Notes: generated from the sequence alone by a model not told the origin. A stretch of DNA of 64,000 nt from Fratercula arctica (GCA_947846985.1 CANTUZ010000005.1:21982389-22046388); one strand, 5' to 3'; numbered from the stretch's first letter, positions 24,658 to 38,055 are shown. Numbers and translations: made by a program.

Positions 24658-26950
24658 TGTAGTTGTTTCCTTCAACCTAGGCTAGAAAACAGAATTCCTC
24701 CTGCACATCATCGAAAGCCCACAGGTATTAGCAGGCACACTGCTGGGAGCACAACCCCAGCCTCTCCGCCTGCTGTCCCTTGCTGATGCCGCACTCCTCT
24801 GCATCACCGGAAGACAGGAATAGCAGAGAAACAAACTCCCCCATATCCAAGGTCTGCACCGAGTAGCTGAGCAATTCCCCCTTGGCCCCACAGGTGACCA
24901 ACAGAAGCCCTGATGCACCGACTTAAGGCATTTCAAGAGGGTGCAGGCAGGATCAGCAGAGACACATCCGCCTCTTTTTCAGCTTGTCCTCCCTTGATGT
25001 CAGAAATCTGATGCTGAAAGAGACCTTGGGATATCACATCCCTTTTGTCCATTGTGGGGCAGCACTGCCTTTTCCTTGCTGAAGCAATGCAGAGGGGTCC
25101 TCCGAGCAACAGGCTCCGCAGACCTTCCCAGGAAACAGGCTGTTCCCGGAGGTTTGCATCTTTCTTCGCAGAATTTATTGTCCGGGCTACAGCTCCGGTC
25201 GCAGGCCTGGCCGGGCGGCTGCCTTCGTTGGCTCGGTGGGAACACTCACTACCAGGAACAGGAGGAAAATCACTGAATTTTAATCACATTTTGGCTGCCA
25301 GTGCCAAGGCCAGGAAAATACTTGTTTACATGATTAGAAACAAGATGTGTTACACATAGTCTCATCAGCAATTAGTGCCTGAGCATAGCGGACAATAACC
25401 TCCTGGCTGAATACAACACAAATCCCTTGGCTATGACCTACTGGTGTGACTTTACCTCCAGGACCTTGATGTTGCCAGAGCTCGCACGAGGCAATGGCAC
25501 CTCAGCCAGATTCCTGGTTTGACCAGGAAAAAGAAAACGGCCCCGGGGAGCTAACAAGCCCTTAGCCGTAAATGCAGGTAGAAGAAAGAGGGAGCCTGTG
25601 TGCATCAGGCATAGCTGCGTTTGGTGAGGGACAGTTTTAGTCCTCCATGAGGAGCAACTCAGTGGGAGTCAGTGAGCTACAGTGGTTCAGAGGAAAACAA
25701 AATTGAGGAGTTCGTGTCTGCGCAATAAGGCACAGAGGAGAGACTGTAGGCAGCCACAGGCTGGGGTTAAAGCACTGTTCCCCTTCCGGGGGGGCATGGA
25801 TCTCGAACAGAGGTGGGAGCTCAGTGAAAGCCTCGGAGTTGCTCTTTGCAGAGCTCAGGATACAACTCGCCGGTGGGTCAGGCTGGAGAACGGAGAGGTG
25901 CTTAATGGGGTTGGGAAGGGAGCCGGTCTCGGGCAACATTTTCACCTGGCCTGCCTGTAACATGGGCAAGCCCCCAGCAAGGAGACTCCTGCTGCCTTGT
26001 CCCCACTGGATCCGTGGGGATCTTTGCAAGTGGTAGAGTGCAGCAGGGGAGGGTTTGGAAATGCAACCCACCTTTTCAGCTGCAGCCCAATTCATGAATT
26101 TCTGAGCAGTTACACAGCCTGTGACCTCAGCCACAGAACTATACATGTGTTGGGTCTCTGTCCATCTCCCTCCCTCTCTCTGTGTGTCTCTCTTTAACAC
26201 TAGGAAGGCAAGTGCTTCAGCTTTTACTTGAAAAATCTTTCATGCAATGTCTAAAAACACCCTCCCTTAACGACACTGCCTATTTAGTATCTTTTGCAGT
26301 TCATCATCTGTCACAAGAAATGCAGCACATTTGCTTTTTATACTGCAAGAACTGGCAACACCCTCTGCTTCCTAAATCTTCCAAAATCAGTTGCATGCAT
26401 CTACGGATAACTTGCAGACAAGCTAAAAATAGGAAAAGCCAACCTCTGAATTTCATTTTTTGCTTTTCAATTTTTTCTTGGATGTGCTCCCTGTGTTGAG
26501 CAGTTGCACTTCCCGTTAGGTCAGGCACTAGACAATAGTTTTCCAAGAGCCTGGAAATGAGAGAAACCCATAAAACAATTCCACATCCAGCAGCACAGAG
26601 CTGCTGGCACTCACTGAAAGGTCTGCCCTGGAAGTGGCCTGGGTTGTCTCTCTCCTGTCTGCCTTCTTTATACTGACATTTCTCTTCCGAAAATCTTCCC
26701 AAGCTGTCTGCTTCTATCTGCTCCTGCTACTTACTGAGCCTCCCTGGTTTTCTCAGGCTGCACATCCCTCAGTGTCTTGCTCCCACTCACTGCTGAGATT
26801 AATGCTGTGTAATATTCCAGAGCTATCACATTCTGTTACTTGGAGCTCATCTCGTTCTTTCTCAAAATCAAATTTAAATTAAAAAAAACCACACAGTTGA
26901 AACCCTGTATATCTAAGTGGATACGCAGATCTAGGAGCAAGTAGTGGTCA

Positions 26951-26970
26951 GGGGCGGGGTGGGGGGGGTG
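26951..26970 (+). repeat. G-run tract with G-quadruplex potential
   Basis: Runs of four, four and eight G are separated by single C and T bases. The eight-G run can supply two G-triplets, so four G-tracts with one-base loops are available. Confidence 0.6.
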
Positions 26971-29800
26971 ATGAAAGGAGGCCATGTCGGACAAAATGGA
27001 TAGTCTTTTTGATGTGAAAAAGGTTCTTCACTTTGTTTAGGTGTAGGCATGCAACTTGCATCAGCCAACATTCCCTAGCATGCAGTGAAAAGCCTGCCTA
27101 ATTTGGAGAACCCGGCTGCTTTGGATTGCCTTCCGCGGGTTTCCTGACCAGGTCAGCAACAAGGCAGGGACTGCACCAGCCCAAAGTCTGAGGGATGTTA
27201 GGAGGTGGCGTGAAGGAGCCATCCTGCTTCATGGAAATGCTGCTGGTGCTGAGCGATCGGCTCAGGGCAAGTCTGGCTGCAGGACGGTGGTGCTGTGATT
27301 CACCCCCTCGGGCAGGGAGCCAGCTAGAAAACAGCCAGAAAATCAAATTCTCGCACTTCTCAGGACACAGGCAGGAGGTGGGTGGGAAACTGGGCAAATC
27401 TTGCTAGTGAATAACTGCAGAGTCAACTGCGGAGTCTCTTGGCCCATCTGTCTCCAGCACCTGCCAGGCCATGTTGGAAGACGAGCTCACCCTGCTCATG
27501 TCTGTTCCTGAAGGGGCTGGATCTGCTCTTCCTGTGCCCCACAAATGGACCAGGGGATTTGCCTCCCTCTGCCCAACCCAAGGGCCAGCTCCGGAGCACG
27601 GCAGCTGACCACCACACATGGACAGAGGAGGCACTTTCTACCCCCACTTGCACTTCCCTTTGAAACAGATGTTGCTCCTTCGCCTTTCAGTGGAATAAAT
27701 GCCATGAAGCACTACAGTGGTAGTTAAAAATGTACTGGCATACTATGTCATGGAAGAGCGGGCTAATAAGGTAATGGTGACTAACTCCGGTGTTTCAAAC
27801 TGGGGGGAACTGAGTTCCTTGGAAGAGCAAATTAGGTGGCATGTTGTTGCTGACAGCTCCTGCAGCAGCCCAGTCGGGTACGTGGCAGACAGGTCTCCTG
27901 ACCCACAGAGCAAAATACTGATTTACGTGGTACAGAATGGTGCTATTCCTCCTAGGAAGGGCAGTCTCTGCGAGCTGGAGGTGATGAAATCTGCTCTGCT
28001 TCATACCTTTTGTGGGCACCGCTTGGCTGGAAAAAGCCTCTCTTCTGTGCCTTTCTGGAGAAAGAATAAACCACAATATTCCTGTATGTATTGAACGTAG
28101 CCACCAGCCATTTTCAGCTTCTTGCAATAAACCGAGAGCTTCTAAACTCTGGCTGGTTTAAGAGTCCAACAGCAACGAGGTCAAAAAGGAGAGAAGCATT
28201 CTGTGCTTTGAAGAGAGCTGGGATATTTGCCAAGATCAAGCACAATTTTTTCTCTAGCCAGTCAGGGGACACAGAAGCTTTTCCAGACGTTGTTGTCCAA
28301 TTCAGAGCAGCTTGGCCAAAAGCAATATTCTGGAGGAATCCACTCTGGGCTGAATTTGGGGTTTATTTTTAGTCAAATGATCTGTCCTTCATTGCAAGGA
28401 GGAAAATACCATACAATCTATGTTCAGGCACCCACAAAAATACCGCTTTGAGATACACTGCAGTAAGAGCAATCCCCACCACTGATTCTCCTTCACATTG
28501 GAGTACAGCCATGGTGCTGATCATAGATTTGTATGGTGTCCAAGCCATTCCAGGCTACAGAAACGTCGATGTCCTGTCAGTGGGGCTCATTCCCTGGCAC
28601 CCTTTGCCCAAGCCTGGCTCCTGCAGAAGGACACTTTTCTGCCACCAGGGCTTTTGGGTCAGGAGGCAGTGGCAAGCAGCAGGCCATCCCCTCTGCTGTC
28701 ATGGTCCAGGTGCCCAGACTGACCTTCTCCCTGGCTTCAGGCTCTCTGCAGGAACACCTCCTTCTATGACACGCTGTAGGCATTTCTGCTCCATGCCTGT
28801 GATTAATTAGTGAAAATAAAGAATGAGCTTGTAGAAACAGTAGGAGGAAACCAGAAACACTTCCCAGTTTTCATGTGAAGTCTTCTGGGACATGTCACAT
28901 CGTCCCAATAAAGTCTACCAAGCCAGGGCTCCCTGGTGGCCACGGATTTACCCCAGTGCAACATGACATCCTGGCATGGATCCTGTTCCATTTCCACTTG
29001 CATCCACAAATGCTGTCTTTCTCCTTCCTCCCCCCTGCCCTCTGTCCATCATTCAAGGGTCACTAGACCCTGAGCTCATGCCTCTCAAGACAATGTTAGG
29101 AAAATCATCTGACCACTGAGAGCAGTGCCTGGCTGCGCTGGGGGGCTGCCGTGTTAGAGCAGCTCATTTGGCAACATAATGAGGTCTCCCCAGAAATACA
29201 GTTTTAAAATAGATTACCTGGCCTCGCAGATGAACTGCCTCTGGTCACAAACTAATCCTGCTTAGGGGAACTCTGGGCACAACCCCAGTGCACAGGGGTA
29301 TTTCTACTTAAGACTACAGTAAAGCCCGGTCTGAGATTTTTGTCTTTTAGACCTTTTCTGGATACTAGCTTGCCAATTGCTTTCTGTTTATAGAGGGTTC
29401 CATCATATGTAGACAACCTGTGGAATGACAACCTTTTCATAACCTCCTTGCAGAAGCATCCAGCTGACAGATGCAGAGTGGCCATTGCCTGCGCTCGGTG
29501 CTGCTCAGCGACAGCCCCCTGTGCCCATTGCGCTCAGAGACACTGCGTCCAGCCTGAGAGACCAGACCACACACAAATGAATGAAAGACAAGGTTTCAGA
29601 AGAAGGACTACAAGTGTCCCCTGGACTTTTTGCCGAGAACTTGTGTTACACCCAATCCTTCAACAGGCAAAAGAGATATAGTTTATCATAATCTTATTTT
29701 TTTGCTTAAAAATAAGAATTTGGAGCCTCCTCTTTCATTCCCTAATAATACGTTACCTGTAGGTATAGGCATTTATAGACAATAATAGTCTTTCTAATTT

Positions 29801-29819
29801 TCTATTGCAATGCAATAGA
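29801..29819. other. 19-bp perfect palindrome containing a C/EBP-type ATTGCAAT
   Basis: TCTATTGCA and TGCAATAGA are exact inverted 9-mers around a single central A. The left half overlaps ATTGCAAT, the symmetric C/EBP recognition sequence. It may be a binding site or chance in AT-rich DNA. Confidence 0.4.
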
Positions 29820-30382
29820 ATAATATAAAGCTTTAGCTAGGAGGAGAGTTTGACTTCTCAGTGTAAAAGCTGTCACAGTGAGAATAAAAAGGAATCCAGC
29901 AAATGGCGCAGCTGAACAAACCCACGCTGCCTCAGTCGCAGCAGGCCGAGTTGCTGCACCATGACGGCACTTGGGCACCAGTGCCGGTGTGCAGGCGAGC
30001 CGCGGGGAGCAGCCACCATGAGCCCAGAGGATGCGCCACTGCCGTCTGCGCAACATGGAGCTGCCAGCATTTGCCAGAGCCACCCTGTTTCCCACAGTTG
30101 CCTGTTGTCCACTCTGTGCCCCAGAGGCTGGAGCACCAGGGCCATCAGCCCGGCGCGTGTGGGACTCAGCAGGACAGGAGGCACAACACCACTGTTAACA
30201 AAGTAAGAATGAACACTGCAGCTGGTGTTATTGAAGCTCTCTTCTAGCCTTGGATAAACATGTCCTGCAGATGCAGGAAGCAAGAATCCAGTTTTGTTCC
30301 CTCCTCGCATCAGTTTAGAGAGCCAGCAGTATTTCAGCATGTATAAAAATTAACATTGTTTTAAATTATTTTTAAAAAATAT

Positions 30383-30420
30383 AAGGTATATATGAAGGTA
30401 TACATAAGGTATATATATGA
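30383..30420 (+). repeat. Degenerate short tandem repeat (AAGGTATA...)
   Basis: Three successive copies start AAGGTATA (at about 30383, 30395 and 30406), with 3-6 base AT-rich spacers. It is a small decayed AT-rich minisatellite-like tract. Confidence 0.6.
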
Positions 30421-31266
30421 AACTCATTCTACTACCTGCATACTTCTGGAAGGCACCAGTTTAATCAAGGACTGCAGACAGCTTTGGGAACCCTGGATGA
30501 AAGGCAACGTACACAGGGAATTTGGTCTGGCAGCCGAAAGCACTCAGTGAGGGCACTGACATGTCTAAGGCAATGAAGACACACAGTTCCAAAGTGGGGA
30601 TCTCTCAAATGTATAGGTCTCCTCTAAAACAGTCAGAAACCTCCCCCTCCTATCCTTCCACCCCACCTCGACAGGGCACCAGCAGTGCTTTTATTATTAC
30701 TGGGGCAGCTAAGCCCTTTCTCCTTGTTCAGGATCTCTCCCTAGCCGGACATGGCATCCAAGCTGGGGAGGCCCCCTTTCTGTCGGCGCAGAGGCGGTGT
30801 CCGCTGGAAACTCCCCTGGCACAGCTCCTGGCCCAACTCCAGAGACGCATGTGGAGTCACATCCTCCCTGCGGCTTGCGACCCAGCTCTACCTTCCACCG
30901 TACGTTATCACCACTGAGTTTCCTTCCTCCATGTGCTGAAGGGAGGAAGCATTGCCTCGAGCACTACTTACAAAGCACGCAGGCATCCAGCTACGCTAAG
31001 ATGAAAGTGTCCTCAGCCATTTCCTCCTCGGTAAGCTGGCCCAAGAATTAGCCCACTTCTTCACGCGGCTCTTTGCCACATCCCTCCATGGCGTCACTTA
31101 CAGGAACAGGCCTAAACTTTCCCCGTTTGCAAAATGGGATTAAATCATAGTTGCCTATTGTTATGCATCAATTTAATAAGCAGTAAACATTCAACTTGCA
31201 GCAAAACCAACAATAATTAAAGCTGACAAAGTGCTTTGGTCAAGTGGGCGTTGCTCGGGCATGGTA

Positions 31267-31300
31267 GGAAGTAGGAAGTTGGAAGTCTTCCAGTAGGAAG
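31267..31300. promoter_or_regulatory. Cluster of five ETS cores (GGAAG/CTTCC)
   Basis: GGAAG occurs at 31267, 31274, 31281 and 31296, and CTTCC at 31287, within 34 bases. GGAA is the ETS-family core. It may be a homotypic binding cluster or a decayed simple repeat. Confidence 0.3.
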
Positions 31301-33371
31301 ACGTGCGAACAGCAGGGCGCAGCCATGGAGAGCTCTCCACCATCCTCTGGGCCCTCAGCCCAGTGTCCCACAGCTGGAGGCACTTTATTTCTCACCTTTC
31401 CAGGAGCTGTGAGACACACAGTAAGGGATGGGCATGAAGCTGAGAGTAGCCAAGAGTTCCCAAATACATCTTAGTGATACCCTGCAGCTTCACCAAAGGA
31501 GGCAGCTAGTGGGGTTTGGGAGAGGCCGTTTTTGGGAGCGTTTCACAGGCTCCTGAGGGAGTTGGGGCAGGTTTCACTCCCCAGACAGCTTGGTGACAGA
31601 AAGGCGGGAGGGAGAGGATTATCGAGATCTTCTGGAAAGAGGCAGGAAGGAAGTGGGAGTGCAACTTCCTACTCAGGACAGTGAGACTTGACCCCTGCTC
31701 AATTTCCCTATGACTCAAATGGTATTTCTTAAAGCAGCCCTCCTTCCAATGACTAAAAAATAGCAACTGCTGAAACAGAGGAGACTGCTGACTAATGCTG
31801 TACTAGAGGATACATCTTTCTCTTGAGAATAAGTTGGTCCAAGCACCGGTGTTTGGATGAGGTAGACAGGACTGCCAGGGTTACCCTGTGACAGCTGACC
31901 TACAGTGCAGACTGTTTTTAGATGACTAAAACTGTTCTACAACTGTATTACAATCTACATAAATGTCATTTCTACGGGTTCTACATTTTCAGCAGCAAAA
32001 ATTGTTGGATGAAAAGGGCATGAAAACTACCATCAGAGAAAACTACCACAGGCCTTCCCTGAATCTACTCCACTTGAATGTGAGCACATCATTTTGGAAA
32101 AACATCCCATTCCGATGCTAAGTGCCCAGTGACCACAACTTCTGGCAAGCTGTAGCAAGAAGAGGTTCCTCTGACCATGAAACGTCTGGGCTTTATTTCC
32201 AGGCTGAATTTGTTGAGATGGAACTTCCCCCCCCCCACCATTTGCTGTTACTGTGCTCTTGCCCGCCAGACTGAGGACCCCTGCAACGGGGTGTTTCTGA
32301 TGGGAGTACCTCTGGAGAGAAAGATGGATTTAACCAGAGGGACAGAGCTCCCAGAAGCTCCCACAGCCAGGCAGGGCTTTCAGTGCATTTGCCAAGCAGA
32401 TATTTCACATTGTGCCCATCCTACTGACCACTCTTAGCTGCGCTGTACCAGAGAAGCAGATCTCCTCCTTCTTCACCAGGATCCAACTTTTATATCGCTT
32501 GCAAAAGTGCTCAACGCAGGATTCGTGCTGTTGCCCTTCAGACCCTTGAAAAAAGCCATGAAAGATGCGGGATCAAGGAACAGCCACTGTAGGCAGGTGC
32601 AAACCCGCCAGGGACAGAGGTACACACTTACACAAGCACACACAGAGAGCATGAGCCACAGTTAGTGCAGGACAAGAGGCAAGATTAACACTGCAGTTGC
32701 CCACAGGACCCAACTGGAAACCAGCCTGCCGAAACAATTCTCCAGTTATGGTTACATGGAAGCTCTGGTAGTGAGCCACTTTCTGAGCCACCAAACATGC
32801 TCCACTTTGAATTATGTATCACTCTGTATTTTTTAATCAAAACACTGTGTTTTCCCAAAGAAAATGTCTGGGTGAAAACTAAATTTAAACACGTAAATTT
32901 TTTAACCTTTACCCACCAAATTTATAATCTCAACACAGAAGAGATCCCTGGTTAGTTTGACAATCATGACTGGGATTAATTAGCCCCCTTCTCCTTCATT
33001 TTTTAATAAAGAATCCCATTCAGCTATTCCATTATTTTGCCTGGACTTGAAGATCATGAATGGACATCTCATTTATACTTTTTAAATATTAGTAAACCCA
33101 TCATCTTTCTTTCACTTTTCTGGTGTTTCCCTAGTGCTCCTAGTTACCCTGCAAATCAACATCTTCTGTAGTTTCTGCTCAAAAGCCATTTGAGTGACTT
33201 TTAGACTTTTTGTCGTGCAACATTTGCATCTTCATCTAGCTTTCTCCATAGTCCTTGACCTGACCAGGAACTCTGTTGAGTATTGGGCTGGTATCACTGA
33301 TATAATTAGTTTTGTCCCGAAATATGTTTAACAACATAGAAGCACCTTATTTTTCTTTACTTTGCTCTTAC

Positions 33372-33742
33372 AGAATTATAGAATCATTTAGGTTAGAAAA
33401 GACCTTTAAGATCATCAAGTCCAACCATTAACCTAACACTGACAACTCCACCACTAAACCAGGTCCTTCAGCACCACATCTACATGTCTTTTGAGTACCT
33501 CCAGGGATGGTGATTCAAGCACTTCCCTCGACAGCCTGCTGCAATGTTTGATAACCCTTTCAGTGAAGAAATTTTTCCTTATATCCAGTCTAAACCTCCC
33601 CTGGCGCAACTTGAGGCCGTTTCCTCTCATCCTATCACCTGTTACTTGGGAGAAGAGACCAACCCCCACCCGGCTATACCCTGCTTTCAGGTAGTTGTAG
33701 AGAGCGATAAGGTCTCCCCTCAGCCTCCTTTTCTCCAGACTA
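33372..33742 (-). mobile_element. CR1 LINE, 5'-truncated 3' end
   Basis: A minus-strand CR1: the + strand starts with the reverse-complement tail (AGAATTATAGAATCA) and runs to CTCCTTTTCTCCAGACTAA, about 370 bases. The minus frame 33454-33669 encodes the ORF2 C-terminus, with [18 protein letters not shown] and FFTERV motifs. It is more diverged from copies A and B than they are from each other, and belongs to the same broad group as the + strand copy at 38575, which has FSQV and TRGNGLKLWQGRF. The stretch just after it (TAATAGAATAATAGAATTATT) resembles CR1 tail units and could be the scrap of another tail. Confidence 0.92.
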
Positions 33743-36700
33743 ATAGAATAATAGAATTATTGTTCAGACTGGTTTCTCTCTTTTGAATTTACCTATTTGC
33801 CACCATTCTACTGTTGCAGGATGCATCTATTCACTCACTGCATTTCAGCTGTTGCAGAAGATTCCAGGTGCATTCTGAGCATTGGTGAGGTGTCCATTCC
33901 CCAAGGAGTACCCATCCAACACCTCAGAGGAGGTCAAAAGGTACGGGAGATGCCCACTCTGGGGTCATGTCAGGAAAGGGAGAAGCCTGGGATAAGAAAG
34001 CAGCAGGCTGACTCAGCATCCCTCTGTGGCAAAACACTCTTCTGGTTAAAAAGAAGCAGATCTCCCTGGAGAGAGCAAATTAGCAACTAGTATCTGACAC
34101 TGTTTGTCTTTTTTCTGATGCATGAGCCATTTTTTCCTCTCTTTCAGAGTAATACTTGGCTGTACTTTCCTTTTAATGAGCTGTTGGACCAAAGCCCAAA
34201 ATGGATCAAAGCCATTGGAGGGAGGGGCAGGGGGACATATGATCCAAACCTTTGCCTTTTTTCTCTTTTTCTTTACAAACAGAAGCTGCACCTTTCATTA
34301 TTGAGGCTAATGTCAAAAAAGGGGCTGGGTGCCTTGCTTCTGGAGCGGAGAGTGACCTGTCTGCCAGTTTACCAGTGATGGACATCAAGCAGGAGGCTGC
34401 TGCTGCTGCCTCCCTGCTGGGAGAGCCCTCCGGAGAGGGGCAGAGAAAGGATGGCAGTGCCGATGGGCAGCGCTTGCCTTTCTGAGCAAATGCATCCCTG
34501 CCTGAACAGACACAGCAGCTCCTGGGGGAAAAACAGGAAGAAGATTAATGGGTGATTTTCTACTTCTTCTGTGACACGAGGGCCCTAGTCTCAAGGTGGC
34601 GAGAAATTGCAGCTGTCAGGAGAGACAGGAGCAAGGCACAGCAGGCAGGAGATCATGTCGCATCTCCATTCTTCCTTCCCTGTGTCCCTGAAGTGTGATT
34701 AGCGAGAGTCCACCGCTCTCAGCTTTGAGATCATTGGGTGGGAAGCACCCCCACCGCCAGGAGCTGTTGCTGCTCTGACAGCCCAGTAAAGAGCACAGGC
34801 CTAAAAAGGGGAAATAAATAGTCCTGCATGATTACAGCCATCAGGGCTTGGCTGCACTTTTTGAGCCATTTTTCCCCTTTTCCAATAGAAAGCTTTGCCA
34901 GGAGCCTGGAAACTTGCACTTGCTTGCACGTGCCTGCCATAAAAGGGAGCTGAGCACAACTGGGATGCTGATGAAGCTGGGAAAGTACAGGAGAGACAAA
35001 AAATGTATCATCCAGCAGAAGTAAAAACAGCAATAGCTGTAAAGAGCCCGCAGAGGTCCCTCGCCCCGCTGCCAAGAGAGTTGTGGCTGCTGAAGAGTGG
35101 GGGACAGTGTGGGCCCCATGGCGCTGGGCCAGGGGAGATGCACAACCACCCTGGCTCAGCAGAGATGGGGGGATGCCCAGGGGCTCTCCAGCTGAACTAC
35201 CAGGGCTCTGCTGGCTGCCCTGCACCAGCACACGGGGCAACTGGGGATGCTGGGATGCTGCTGGCTGGGAGCAGTGAGCGCCCACGGGCAGCTGGTGGGT
35301 GGGTAAGAGGGGGATGGCCAGCCCCCAGCTGCCACATGGCCTTTGCCTGGTGTTCAGACCAGAGAAAGGCCATTTTTAGCACAGCGGAAGCCACACATCC
35401 TGCCGTCGATTGTTTGCCGTCAATATTTCTCCTGCTCTCTGAAAGTCTCCCCGACACAGGGTGCTGGTGCTGCGCCGAGCAGGATGCTGAGGGCCATCCC
35501 GCTTTCCCAGACTGTGGGAGGGCAATCCTGCTGATACGACCCAGGCTCTTATTTCCAGGGGACCTCTCAGAACAGGTGGTTGCCCTTCACCGAGTACATT
35601 TTGTGTATTAGGCTCCAAGTGTGGCTGAGCAAGAACAGCCCGTGGCTGCTGGCAGGCCCTCAGCACACTGCCCGGCTTGTCGCAGGCTTGCAACACCTCT
35701 GTTACACAGACCTGCTCGTGGCATACTCCAGATGGCAGCTCAGGACGAGGGGATTAGCTGCATGGAACACACTCCTACAGAAAATGAAGACGCTGCCAGG
35801 CTTATTTGTTGGTGATTGTGTGCAGAGCTCTGGAACACGCACGCTTTGTTCTCCTTGTTTCTACCTTTGAAATGTCCCTTCCCAGCAGAAGACAACCGCC
35901 ATGCCTTGTTCGGTTTCAGGGTTGCTGTTGGAGGCGGCAGGAAGCCGCACAGACTCATATACATAGTTCTCTTCCTCTTCATTTAGTTTTCTTTTTCTTA
36001 GGGTAAAATAAGAGCCATTTGAGCTGGAAGCATATAGCTGCTTCTTATTTGCAAATCTCCTCCTTCTACCCCAAAATACAGCAATATAAGGAATTTTTTT
36101 TAAAAAAAAACCCTTTCATCTGTCCTCCTCAAATATTAGCTATGCCGAGCATCTAAATACAAAAGAAATATAATGAGGTTCCAGAAGATTCAGAGTGTGA
36201 AACACACCCAGGAGAAACCCAGCGCACACTAATGGGCATTCCCCAGAGTTTCTGACTCATGGATGTGTTTGGTACTATTTCTGCAGGGCAAGCAGCAAGA
36301 GGAGGAAGACAGCCACAAGCAGAGGTGTCTGCAAGCTGACTGCAGAAGTCAGGAGTGCCAGAAGACTGGAGAGTGCCTAATGAAGCATCTCATTTCAGAA
36401 ACGACGAGGGGAGACTCCAGGGAAGTGCAGTAGTGACCTACATAGAGCAGAAGGATACAACAGAAAGGCCTGGAGAGGTGAGGACAGCCAGGAGGAGGCA
36501 GAGGAACTATCAGGGCAGCACAAGGAGACTCTATCTGTATAAAATAGGATGTAATGAAGCAAAGAGAGGCATCTTTTCAGCTGCGAGATAAACAGGCAAG
36601 ATGCGCTCCGAGCTGTGCTAATAGCTGATGTTTTGTTTCTTTCATGTTAAAAAAAAAATATTAATAAAATTGGATCTCTGTTGGGAATTCAGGTCAACCA

Positions 36701-36988
36701 CAATGAAAAAACACAGGCATTTTGTGCAAACCAAAATGTGGGAAAATTTATTTATCAATGCAAAGAAACATAAAAATGACCCAGAATGGGTTTTTTGAGC
36801 CTTCAAAGCAGTAAGGAAAATTTCTAAATAAAGTATTGCTTCAAATGAAAAGAATATTTGGAAGCATCTTAGCAAAATACTTTTATGTTTTAAAAGGCTT
36901 TTTCAGGGTTCCTTCCCACTGAAGAAATTTAGTAAAATTGAGGTTCCTTTACAGAATGTGCTGCTTTACCTTACCCTACATATTCTAA

Positions 36989-37002
36989 GGGGGGGGGGGG
37001 GG
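36989..37002 (+). repeat. Run of 14 G
   Basis: An uninterrupted guanine run followed by an A-rich purine stretch (AAAGAAAAAAAGG). The length in the assembly should be treated with caution, because long G runs are often miscounted. Confidence 0.8.
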
Positions 37003-37112
37003 AAAGAAAAAAAGGAATTCAGCTACAGCCAGCAGCTGTTGCTAGAGTTGACATTGCCTACTGCAGCTCCCAGAGCAAAACAAAGTAGCTTGTCTTCATT
37101 GAGTTAAGTATT

Positions 37113-37134
37113 GGGGGGTGGGGGGGTGGGGGGG
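37113..37134 (+). repeat. Three long G runs, G-quadruplex candidate
   Basis: Runs of six, seven and seven G separated by single T bases, only 110 bases beyond the 14-G run. Each seven-G run can provide two triplets, so a one-base-loop quadruplex is possible. Confidence 0.7.
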
Positions 37135-38044
37135 AAATCACCTATTGCTCAGCAAAGACCACACCTGAAGATGTGTTTCCTGAGGAACACAGAAAAGCAA
37201 AGCGAGATCTCTTTGTGGCAGACTAAGCACTAGCCCTGCGTCAGTATGACCACTGGCCCCGCTTTCGGAGCTGGTTTGAGCTGATGAGGGGGAGCAAGGG
37301 AGTTAAGGTGGGAGCAAGTACTTCTTCTCTTCCACTATGAAATGGCAAGTCCTAAAAAAGGGGAAGCCACAGATGGTAAAGTCTTAAATTACCGTGGCGA
37401 GCTTTGCTGGAGAGTGTCTCTAGTCCCCTTAGATGGAGCCCGTCTACAGCTGATTCGCAGAAGGTCACGTCTGCCAGTCCTGCCCGACTCCTGAGCCTAC
37501 TCATCTAGTCAGCACGGCTGACAGGGGTGAAAGAGTGGAGCTGGTTGAGAACATTTGATATGGCTCTAGACAGGCAGGCTGATTTGCAAACCCAAAGCGC
37601 AGGAGAGACGGAGAGCTATTGCAATAGATTACAAATTAGCTTGGAAACACAGACGCGAGGCACGAGGAGGGAACGTGGCTGGAGCTGGGTGGGCGAGTAT
37701 CCTGACGAGCTTTCCAAACCTCTCTGCCACTGCCAGCGTCTGTTCCATTAATAATTTGCGCTGTCAATTGATACCATTTTGCAAACCCAAGTAAATCTGT
37801 ACGCTCAGCAACGAGGTATTCCTGCAGCTCTCAGGGTATGTACACACACATACCTTTGAGGTGGGACTGTACACCAAATTTGATTTTGAATGCAAGTGTT
37901 GTGCCATGCTGGGGCATGACGACTCCATCCGGAATGCCCGCAGGAGCCCAGCACCAGCCGTTGCAAGCCCCTGTGACTTACACAGATTTATTCTCTCTGG
38001 CAGTGTACTGCCCACACTGCAGGTATCTCGTCCTGCTGACAACC

Positions 38045-38055
38045 AGCGCCCCCTG
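38045..38055 (-). promoter_or_regulatory. Candidate CTCF binding core, - orientation
   Basis: AGCGCCCCCTG on the + strand is the reverse complement of CAGGGGGCGCT, the strongest part of the CTCF matrix. The flanking half (AACTG instead of a TGG-like end) does not match, so this is a partial site. Its orientation is opposite to the candidate at 18954. Confidence 0.3.

Larger units (their letters stand above)
24658..33371. other. Intergenic, no gene recognised
   Basis: Nearly 9 kb of unique, moderately GC-rich sequence. Open frames up to about 190 codons occur (for example on the minus strand at 25637-26200), but they have no recognisable domain and overlap equally long frames on the other strand. 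Small items listed separately are a G-run tract at 26951, a palindromic C/EBP-type site at 29801, a degenerate tandem repeat at 30383 and an ETS-core cluster at 31267. A run of ten C occurs near 32227. Confidence 0.55.

Noticed and set aside
25637..26200. Minus-strand frame of 187 codons
   Set aside because: No recognisable domain and no splice or promoter context. Competing + strand frames cover the same bases.
33743..33765. ATAGAATAATAGAATTATT next to the 33.4-kb CR1, possible second CR1 tail
   Set aside because: Only two or three tail units match and no CR1 body follows, so it is mentioned under the adjacent element only.
34731..35611. Overlapping frames of about 185 (-) and 200 (+) codons
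   Set aside because: They overlap on opposite strands in a GC-rich segment that lowers stop frequency. Composition is low-complexity Ala/Gly/Pro/Leu and there is no domain, splice context or family resemblance.
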